Of a stretch of DNA of 64,000 nucleotides, positions 12,213-20,428 are shown piece after piece (the stretch's first letter is position 1; each line of letters begins with the position of its first letter). The DNA is from Rotaria macrura. Taxonomy: Eukaryota; Rotifera; Eurotatoria; Philodinida; Philodinidae. The position numbers and the translations under genes are program-made. The DNA is taken from NCBI GenBank assembly GCA_900239685.1, contig OENT01000329.1:1-64000 (forward strand), in the 5' to 3' direction. The notes beneath the pieces are model-generated. The model saw only the letters and a list, made by a program, of their open reading frames with translations. It ran no database searches and was not told the origin of the DNA.

Positions 12213-12659
12213 TTGAAAGCTGTTTCTCTTGACGACATATCGAAAACTTTCAGCATTCTCTTTAAACTTTTAATTCAAGTTTATTCTTGTTCGCAAATGA
12301 GAAGTAGCCGTCGAACGTTTCCTGATATCCAAACAATCGGATGGATGACATTAACCCCACGATGCAAGCCTTCACGATTCTTTTCAGGAAATGAATTGAA
12401 CCACCTTCATCGTGAATTTAATGATCAGTTACACGTATTATCCAAAAAATTAAATATCCATGTGGTTGATGCACAATTAAAAATCAACGACATTAGAATA
12501 CAAGATGGCCTCCATCTAACAGTATCATCTGGTCGACAAAAATTTGAAAATGTACAACGACTATGGTTTGCTCTGCAGGCAACGTATCTTTCTGAAAACA
12601 ACGCACCATATACTATAAGAACAACAGCAAACAACAACAACAACTACTCGGCCAATTGA
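12213..12659 (+). pseudogene. SGNH/GDSL-hydrolase-like ORF (C-terminal part), retroelement-linked
   Basis: The frame carries IGWMTLTPR and later NIHVVDAQLKINDIRIQDGLHLT, ending with TVSSGRQKF. The D-G-L-H with a following G-x-x-K-F is the block-V signature of SGNH (GDSL) esterases, which supplies the catalytic Asp and His. The N-terminal GDS block with the nucleophile Ser is not visible upstream, where the hAT element sits, and no convincing ATG opens the frame. Esterase-like ORFs are known as passengers in several retroelement groups, including large telomeric elements of bdelloids. Its position about 1.1 kb upstream of the RT remnant suggests it belongs to the same element. It is probably dead. 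Confidence 0.5.
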
Positions 12660-12779
12660 CAACAGGAACAACAAAAAACAAGCATCGGGCAAGTTCAACT
12701 TAATTCTACACAACCGCGTATAGTAAATCATGCAAAAAGTCGAAACGTTTTTCGTCATTAATGTTCACCAAGTAGACGA

Positions 12780-13288
12780 TTGATAAAATTTTATCCGCAT
12801 AAACTCAAACATCCAAATCAACTATTTCGTGATAGTCCACCAGCAGATAACATCGATAAAGATGACATCTTTCTCATTGCAAATTTATATTATCAATATA
12901 AACATTTCGAAGATGAAACTAAAAAATGGCGAGAATATGAAAGTGTACCTAGTCGTGAGGAAACACAACAGAAACGAACGATTCGTTTCTTTAATAACAT
13001 TGATGAGAGAGATAATAGTTCGACTAACCACAATGATGATATCACATATACCACAATTCCAGATGTCCGCACAGGACCAGCTTCCCCAAGATGGTCAGCA
13101 AATAAAACGTTCGATATAGTGAAACAAAAGATGAAGAAAAAGAGAAAGAAAATAAAAAACGAAAATTAGGCGATACGTCATTATCACCGATTGGCTTGAA
13201 TGTTCGATCAAAGAAAGACACTAGTAATATGCAAATAGATGACGATGAGCAGGAACTAGTCACCGAACATTATGAGCCTTTGACATAA
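12780..13288 (+). pseudogene. Charged, coiled-coil-like retroelement ORF with a frameshift
   Basis: The frame from 12780 encodes a charged protein (FYPHKLKHPNQLFRDSP, then YKHFEDETKKWREYE, then KKRKK). A shift of frame near 13130 gives a continuation (KKRKLGDTSLSPIGLN to DDDEQELVTEHYEPLT) ending at TAA 13286-13288. This fits a decayed accessory ORF between the SGNH-like ORF and the RT of the Athena-like element. No enzymatic motif is present. Family assignment rests on position only. Confidence 0.4.
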
Positions 13289-14412
13289 TCAACACCGACT
13301 GGACACAATCACAATCAATCTCCAAATTCATCAATATATATTCTCAACGTGCAATTCGTCGAGCATCGACAAACATAGAAATCGATTCTTCATCTGTAGT
13401 CTCAAAAGATACATATCTAGGAAAACTCCATTCATTTAACTTTCCTCTCATACCATTTGAATGTAAATTTATTCTTGGTAACAATTGTACTGCAGAATCT
13501 ATAAAGATGCATCGAATCTTTATAGAGAAAAAGACAGAACAAACAGAAACGAAATAAAACAATGAGATGAGTAGAATAGCAATAGAATAAATACGAATGC
13601 ACAAACAATATATCACCAACAACATCGATCCAATTGTAGATACTTTCAAAAAAACAAATTGAAAACGTCTTGATAATTTGATTCTTCATCAAATGAGAGA
13701 GAAGGCGATACGAGAAATAAAAAATTAATGTGAGAAAGATCAAATTGAAAAAGTAAAAGCATTAGAAGAAAAATATGTGAGAATGTTGAATTTACATTTT
13801 CAACTACGAAAATTAGAGAAACGAATGAATTTAAACATGCCACCTCCTTATTTGAATATCATGGATAAATTACAATTACGTAGTAAGGCATTAGAACAAA
13901 ATGAGATTGAGCAATTCACTGAACAGTGGAACAATACAATTCGACATGCCAAGAAAGATTTCACGTCTATTTTCATAATTGCGAAAACAACCGAAATTGA
14001 AAAAATAGAGAAAAAATATCAAGAATCACTAGAAAGATTGCCAGAATATATTCGAGAGCCTTTCGACGTTCTTGTTCACACGATCGAGACATATGACACG
14101 ATCAAACAACAGAAAAGAAGATTCTTTTTTTAGAACAAAAAGCCTGTAGAATGAGAAGAACCTGACAAAATCAAAGGCAAAGATGAAAATGCATTCACAT
14201 TACACCTCCCTTGCTTTTCCGCATCAAGCTAAAAATAAAGCATTGATATTGAATGACGCACAACGTAGAATTTTGAACTGCGATCCTAAATTCGTTCCAC
14301 AAAATCCCAAACAAGCCTTACAGAGATTAAGAAATGAAATCGACACGATGAAAGAAAAAGTAGCGAGTGCGTGGTATCGAGAAACAAAAACAATAGGTCG
14401 AAATCCAGAAAT

Positions 14413-14711
14413 ATCCCAGGTGAAAACATACGGTACGTATACGACCGTTTACGGCCAAATACGGAGCGTATACAACCGTAAACCTGGTCCATGATTTACG
14501 ACCGTATTTCAACGGAAATACGGCCGTATCTGATCGATACACGATACAAATACGGCAAAAGTACGGTGAGAACACGGTCGTAAATCTTGGACCTGGTTTC
14601 GGGTGGAATATGGTAATAATACGATCGTTTACGGTGTAATTACGGTGTAGAAACAGCTGTTTACGATGAAGTTACGGTGATTTACCGTGGACCGTAACCT
14701 TCCTCCTGGGT
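14413..14711. mobile_element. CCCAGG-ended element with CGTAAACGGTCGTA-iterated body, TA duplication
   Basis: Inserted in the RT gene. The left end reads TCCCAGGTGAAAACATACGG after ..GAAATA; the right end reads CCGTAACCTTCCTCCTGGG followed by TA. The ends are imperfect inverted repeats (about 14 of 20 positions). Removing everything between the two TA dinucleotides rejoins the RT frame without a shift, so TA is the likely target duplication, as in Tc1/mariner-type insertions. The body iterates TACGACCGTTTACGG, CCGTATTT and related words on both strands. No coding sequence. Confidence 0.65.
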
Positions 14712-14804
14712 AGTTAATCGTTTTAGTGAGCGTATTGAAGAAGAAATGGGAACAACGATCTCAAAAGAAAAGATAATAGACTCGAAAACGTTGAAAATCT
14801 TAAG

Positions 14805-15404
14805 AAAGGACTGGGGCGGATAGTAAGCCATTTTGGCCCAATGGTACTTTTTACACTGACCTCAAGTGAATGATATATCAACAGAGAGGTCTTTTCTTCC
14901 TGAACATTCTGATAAAAAAATTGGAACGATATCATATACGATTCTGAAGTTATCGGTACTACAGGCTTGATTCCTGATCTCCAGGAACTTGTCGCGTGTT
15001 TTCATCGTTATCAAAAAATTAACACATGAATAATACTGGACTTGAAAGCTTAGCAATTAAGTATTAATTCACACAAAAATTGCCTATTCCGACTGTCTGA
15101 TAAGTATGCGGTTGGTCGACTAGAACATGTAAGTATATCAGTACCTCCAACTTATTTGATCCTAATTGCTATTAAAAGAACTTTAATGCAGGTTCAGAGG
15201 ATGTGGGTTTAAAAGAGCTNGTTCCTGGAGATCAGGAATCAAGCCTGTAGTACCGATAACTTCAGAATCGTATATGATATCGTTCCAATTTTTTTATCAG
15301 AATGTTCAGGAAGAAAAGACCTCTCTGTTGATATATCATTCACTTGAGGTCAGTGTAAAAAGTACCATTGGGCCAAAATGGCTTACTATCCGCCCCAGTC
15401 CTTT
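14805..15404. mobile_element. 600-bp element with perfect 184-bp terminal inverted repeats
   Basis: The sequence 14805-14988 is repeated, reverse-complemented and to my reading without a mismatch, at 15221-15404. Both arms begin AAAGGACTGGGGCGGATAG. The 232-bp middle is unique and contains an N at 15220, immediately before the right arm. RT-type sequence continues on both sides, so the element is inserted in the Penelope-like gene. No target duplication is obvious. Perfect arms mean a recent insertion, or a foldback artefact of assembly at the N. Confidence 0.7.
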
Positions 15405-16484
15405 GAAAAAAGCACAGAAAGAACAAAAAGTCATTTTCCGACAGACAGACAAATCTAAAGTTTTCCACTTATAAAAACCTGAAATATATATAAAAAAATC
15501 GAACCAGTACATGTCGAAAATGAATGCCTATAAGGAAATAGACCACTCACCTCTTGAAGAGATGATAAAAAATACAGAAGAACTTTTACTCGATTAAGTA
15601 CGACGAAAACTATTGCCATCAATATATTTAGAAAAATTAAGACCATCACGAACAGATTCAGAACTTCCACATCTCTACTATAATCCCAAAGATCACAAAA
15701 TCGGGAGCCACTACGTTCAATCGTAGCGGGAATCCAATCGCCCACGGCGAAAATTTCATCTTTCTTAGACCAAATATTAAGACCTATTTTCCATAGAGTA
15801 ACATAATATAATTTGACTAATTCTATTGATCTTTTGAATGATTTGAAAAAATTCGCGACAAATGAGAAAACAAAATTATATACTTTCGATATGAGTGATT
15901 TTTACACATCTATACCACAATATGAGGCAGCCATGGCCATTGGTGAAATGTTAGGACATAGCAACATTCAAAAAGTGAACGGTGACATCCCGATCAATAC
16001 CATTCGTATCCTACTGAAACATGTATTAAGCAACTCCTACTTCACACTTCAACTACCCGGACAGTCAGAAAAATATTTTCAACAAACGAGAGGAGGCGCA
16101 ATGGTATCGGCATGTACCCAAATGCTAGCTGATGTCTATATAAAAAGATGGGGAAAATGCCTTGTCGAACAACAAGAAAAAGAAATAGAACTATATCGTA
16201 GATTTCGAGATGATGTTTTCTTGACAACTCAAAAATCAATTGAAGAAATGAACAAAATACTCATTGATTTAGGAAAGAAAGATCCAAATCTACAGATAAC
16301 ATTTGAAACAGGTCAATCGATCGATTATCTAGATATTAGAATTAGTGTTGAGATACCTAGTTTCCGAACAAAAGTCTATCGAAAACTTGCAGCACAACCA
16401 TACATACTTCCGTTTCATTCATCACATCCGTTACACATTTAAAAAAATATTTCCTTCTCGACTATACTGCGAGCAACTCGTATA

Positions 16485-17007
16485 CCCGGTTCGAACAAGC
16501 ACGGCCGTAAACGACCGTATACGGAGAAATAGGGCAAAATACATGGTCCAGTATTACAATCGTATATGGCCGTGTCGTATACGGGGAAATACGACGATAT
16601 ACGGAGAGTAAAACGACCGCTTATTGTCCTCATATACAAAATCCGTAAACGGTGCCCATTTTCCACCGTATTCCTCCATATACGATCCTATTTGTCCGTA
16701 TACGACACGGCGACCCAGGACGTGCATTGCGATGAACAATTACGACCGTAAACGCGCGTATACGATAACGTAAACGACCGTATACCTGGAAATTACGATC
16801 GTATACGCGCCGTATTTTAACGTTTTGGTATGCACCGTATTACGACCGTATATCGCCGTATCGTATACGGCCACCAAGAGGGACAGTATACACCCGCCAC
16901 GCGGCCGTATTACGGCCGTAACCCTAAACGTACACGATCCACCCCGATGACGTTTGCGGCCGTAAATACACCGTTAGCGACCGTAACCGACGGTATTTAC
17001 GTGAGGG
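16485..17007. repeat. CGTATACGGCCGTA word-iterated island in the RT C-terminal region
   Basis: About 520 bp dense in CGTATACG, CGACCGTA, CGTAAACG and ACGGCCGTA on both strands, inserted after the RT segment TILRATRI. RT-like sequence may resume at about 17008 (ERIYLGIYSILS). The left border TATACCCGG resembles the TACCCAGG ends of the 14.4-kb element. A CCCAGGACG lies in the middle (about 16704), so this may be two nested or adjacent copies. Borders are approximate. Confidence 0.55.
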
Positions 17008-17411
17008 AGAGAATCTATCTTGGAATCTATTCCATCCTATCTGCAACAAATCCAAGATCCTACACTATAAAAACCCTGCACAAAACGTAGCTATACAAAA
17101 ATCCTTAACCACATCCCAATCTTGAAATTCAGGCCACAAACGAATAACTGACTCCAATTTCTCATCCTATCGAAATCATCGTATACCCACATGTATACCA
17201 TTTGAAACCAAAGGGCATCAAAGAAATCCTGCAAAATTCACGTTATTTGAAAATCGTCCCAGAGCAGCCAGATTCACCCCATCGATAGAGATCATTGCAA
17301 AACCAATAGCCATCGACGTTTGGATGCTCAAATCGGCGTAAATCATGAGAAATCCTAAAAATACGAAAAGCATCAAAGAAATCCTGGAAGTGGATTCTAT
17401 TTCAGAATTGT

Positions 17412-18345
17412 TTGTTCCGGTGTTGCGAGATGCAGAAATATATAAAAGTCAGTCAGCAGAGAACAAATAGGACAATGTCTCATGCTTCGATCCTCGATTA
17501 TAGTGCCCGGAACGTAATTCATGTGCTGAATGCTACCGGTTTTGTAGAATTAATAATTCGAAGTAGGAGATGCTGCTCAGCTGATGTTTCGATACAAAGG
17601 CCAGGTGTGAGAAACAACTTACAGGTAAGTACGCAGCATGCACTAAGAGAGTGTACTCACTTGTCTGAATGATCATTGAAGGAGCTGTAGAATCTTGAAC
17701 ACGGAGTTGGTGCAGGGATAGCAGGGAGCATTCTTTCTTCGACTTAGTAAGTTGGAAGAAGAAGCGCGGGTCATCCGTTCTGTCCTTACACATAACGTTT
17801 TATGATGCGTGAAATCCTGCTTTCGGATTTTTTTTCGGAAATTGTTGTTTCTTTGTTGGGAGATAGAGGATAGTGTGAATTCAATTTACCAGCGAGCAGG
17901 TGAGACGAAGGGTGATCCTTCTTTCCTCCCCTTGGCTTCAAATTGGCAGTTCAATTATCGAGTACTGTATGTTTTGTTGGATTATAATATAGTACGAGAA
18001 GGTGATGCTGGGCTGATTTTTTTGGACAAAGGCAAGGCATAACAAAGGACTTTGCCGTAGGTATGCTTGATCTACTAGGAAATCCTGCTTACGGATTGAA
18101 ATGAGCACTGACATATATGGGGTATCTTTAACAAGCTGCAGTGGTAAGAGTAGCACAAAGGATCTGAGTCTGGACTTAGAAAATTTTAAGATGATGGGCA
18201 CGACACCTTCTTCGTCCTTACACATAACGTTTCAAAATGTGCAAAATCCTGCTTTNAGAAGTTCTCGTTGGTTTATAGAGGTCTTGGAGCGCAGTGTGGA
18301 ATTAGTTTAGGATAGGCCAGGTGAGACAAAGTCCGATGCTTCCGC
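17412..18345 (-). repeat. Diverged tandem repeat, period about 430 bp, with paired small ORFs
   Basis: Landmarks recur 420-435 bp apart: CCTTACACATAACGTTT (17783 and 18218), AAATCCTGCTTT, GCAGGTGAGAC (17896) and GCCAGGTGAGAC (18316), GAGATGCTG..CAGCTGA and GGTGATGCTGGGCTGA. On the minus strand each copy has a frame of 86 and 95 codons (17533-17793, 17938-18225). Both begin MCKD and align without gaps at, for example, LAFVSKHQ and LAFVQKNQ. Retained colinear frames hint that the unit once coded, or still does, but no family is recognised. A third partial copy is cut off by the island at 18460. Confidence 0.5.
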
Positions 18346-18459
18346 CCTGCTCTTGCTGTGCGGTGTATATTATCAGCATCTGATTTTTTCATTTGTTCGA
18401 TTCAAAATTTTGAAAAGATCCGGTGTGTCCTCCCTCCGGTATTGTGAAATGGAATAGAT

Positions 18460-18855
18460 GTATTCGTAAACGACCGTTTACGAAAGAATTTGGTAAAAAA
18501 ATGGCAGTCGTTTTCTAAAGCGTTTACAATCATCGTATCCGATCATTTACGTTGATATCCGACTATCGTTTACAGTTAGCGTGTATATACGGCGACCGTT
18601 TACGTGGATTTTTCACGATCACCGTTTACGACGATCGTAAATCATCGTAAGACTTCGTTTATGACGATAGTAAACGGTCACAAAATACGTTCGCCGTTTT
18701 TCGCCGTAAGAAATAGGTATACGGCCGTTTACGGCCGTGCATGATCGACCTGGGGATATACGACCGTAATACTGGACCATGTAAAACGCTATAATACGAC
18801 CGTTTACGGTCGTATTATAGCGTTTACGAAGTCTGTAATCATCGACCTGGGTAGA
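18460..18855. repeat. CGTAAACGGTCGTA word-iterated island with a 19-bp hairpin
   Basis: About 395 bp of CGTTTACG, CGACCGTTTACG and CGGCCGTTTACGGCCG words on both strands. At 18784-18825 two perfect 19-bp arms (AAACGCTATAATACGACCG and its complement) surround TTTA. The right end GACCTGGGTA matches the CCTGGGTA end of the 14.4-kb element; the left end is not resolved. Confidence 0.6.
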
Positions 18856-19499
18856 TTTATGAATACAGTGTTGAAAAAACGAAAAAGAAAAAACAATTGA
18901 AAGTTAAAAAGACAAAACTCTTGAAAAATAATATTTAAATTTATCATGCGGTATAACACGTGTTACACGAGAACCACTTGATTCACAACGACTCACAACA
19001 TTTCTTAGGATGCAAAAACTTTCACTTGGCTTTCATCAATCATGAAATCTTAGTTAAATTATACTCAGTGCGGCTCAAATTTATATCAGTTTCGGTCAAT
19101 TTGATGTATCTTATAAACGTTTCTTACGAGGAAAGCTCACAGATTTTTTAAATGAAGAACGGTAACGTGAAAATGATAAAAAAAACTCGACAATTACTTC
19201 AACCCAGTACCATATGAACGACGCCAGCCCGTCAAATCATGCATGAATTAGATAAATTAACGTTTGTTTTCTTTCTTTAATTGAATTTCCTTTTGTTTAT
19301 TGTTATGAAACAAAAATAATTTCGTATATACTAAGATGTTTGAAATAAATACCGATTGAAACTTGGTATAACCAAATGCATTGATAGTGAAAGGGTGAAA
19401 GTAATAGTTCTTTGTCTAGAACAACACATATCAAATTAGATAAAAAGTAATAAATGGTTTCCTATAAGATCTGAAAGAACCATCCTAAAGTGATTCACG

Positions 19500-19875
19500 A
19501 CGGTGTCAAATCAAATTCACCATCGTATACGTTGAACGTAACACATCATATAAGACATGACGACTTACGGTCGTAATTCTAGGGTCGAGTAATACAGCGA
19601 AATACGATCGTAATTTACACTGTGTACGATCGTGTACGTTCGTTCACGCCTAGTGGCGGCGCCAGGAGTGGGCTGGGTTCAGCCCACCCGAGAGGAAGTT
19701 GAGCCCACCCTGAAAATTTTCTTAAGCCGTTGATACAAAGTTTTGTAGCAACATCAGAGATAGTCTCGGATGGGCTCAGCCCACCCTCAAGGAAATTTCT
19801 GGCGCCGCTACTATTCACGCCCTCGTATGCGATCGTATACAACCATCGTAACATTCGTCCTGGGCATGCATAAGA
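19500..19875. repeat. CGATCGTAC word-iterated island, split by a hAT-type MITE
   Basis: ATACGATCGTAA, GTACGATCGTGTACG, CGTATGCGATCGTATAC and similar words continue on either side of a separate insertion at 19651-19813. The right end is near CGTCCTGGGCATG (about 19855). The island must predate the MITE that interrupts it. Confidence 0.5.
19651..19813. mobile_element. 163-bp non-autonomous hAT-type MITE
   Basis: Ends TAGTGGCGGCGCCAG and CTGGCGCCGCTACTA form a 15-bp terminal inverted repeat with one mismatch. This is close to the common hAT end CAGxGGCGGCGCCAG. A perfect 8-bp duplication TTCACGCC flanks it at 19643-19650 and 19814-19821. The interior includes GGGCTGGGTTCAGCCCACC and a second GGGCTCAGCCCACCC, themselves inverted. 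No coding capacity. Confidence 0.85.
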
Positions 19876-19879
19876 AAAA

Positions 19880-20232
19880 CAATCGACATATGGTTGGGTG
19901 CCGAGGTGGATGGATCCGATTAGTCGACACAATCCCATCGAATTCTTGGAAATAGGAATACAGACAGATCCGACGGAAGAAACCAATTTTGTCAATTGCG
20001 TACTAATTACTACATGGGGACATTCGTAGAAGTGGATCGAAAGCCTATGTCAGATTTCGTCAAAATCCTTCAGTAGAACCCGATATCCACCTAACACTAA
20101 GACTCCGAAAGTCATTGTGTTCCCAGGAATCTGATCGGATTGCGTCGCTTTGATAAAAATCATATACAATATTATCGAAATCCAATAGGAATTTGATAGG
20201 ATCCGATTATCGAAATGAATCTCCTGGGTATG
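19880..20232. repeat. GGATCCGAT word-rich segment ending in CCCAGG/CCTGGG
   Basis: GGATCCGATTA, ATCCGACGG, AATCTGATCGGATT, GATAGGATCCGATTATCG and GGAATTTGATAGG recur. A sub-segment 20126-20230 begins TCCCAGGAATCTGATCGGA and ends CCGATTATCGAAATGAATCTCCTGGG, which is roughly inverted. No target duplication was fixed. Confidence 0.4.
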
Positions 20233-20233
20233 G

Positions 20234-20428
20234 ATGTGTGTAGAAAAACAGCTTTGGCAAGATGTTCTTGTTTTTTGCCAACAAGCTTTAGAAATTCATG
20301 AAGATGCATTAATAATTGATTCAAATGAAAAAGAGTCAACAATAAAAACTTTAAAAACTGACATGGATCAATTACATGAATTGATTAGAAAAAATACACG
20401 AAAAACAGACATCAAAGTTAATAAATGA
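20234..20428 (+). CDS. Short ORF of unknown nature next to an element end
   Basis: A 64-codon frame starts right after the CCTGGG end of the preceding repeat. It encodes a helical, charged peptide (DVLVFCQQALEIHEDALI, TLKTDMDQLHELIRKN). It could be an exon remnant of a TPR-type or coiled-coil protein, but I recognise no family. There is no evidence for further exons. Confidence 0.2.
   Translation: MCVEKQLWQDVLVFCQQALEIHEDALIIDSNEKESTIKTLKTDMDQLHELIRKNTRKTDIKVNK

Larger units (their letters stand above)
13777..17345 (+). pseudogene. Penelope-like (Athena-type) reverse transcriptase remnant
   Basis: Pieces of one RT lie in order. An N-terminal helical region (13777-14133) is followed by LNDAQRRILNCDPKFVPQNP (from about 14242), the conserved N-terminal block of Penelope-like RTs. 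Next come TDKSKVFHL (about 15450) and PLRSIVAGIQSPTAK (about 15706), matching the family's PLRPIVSSI.TPTY. Then follow motif A FDMSDFYTSIP, motif B RGGAMVSACTQMLAD, motif C RRFRDDVFL with both Asp kept, YLDI, and PFHSSHPLHI. A C-terminal piece reads ENRPRAARFTPS (about 17260). It is dead: there is an in-frame TAA after PLHI (16440-16442), frame changes at about 15596, 15715 and 15800, and three insertions (14413-14711, 14805-15404, about 16485-17007). I see no GIY-YIG endonuclease, as in Athena elements. Assignment to Athena rather than another Penelope clade is inference. Confidence 0.8.

Noticed and set aside
16470-16500. GGTTCGAAC as a tRNA T-loop
   Set aside because: No acceptor stem, D-arm or anticodon arm can be drawn around it, and it lies at the border of a word island.
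17575-17630. CTGATG..GAGAAAC, possible hammerhead ribozyme core, as expected at the 3' end of Penelope-type elements
   Set aside because: The invariant CUGAUGA is not intact, no stem II can be drawn, and the equivalent position in the second repeat copy does not keep the core.
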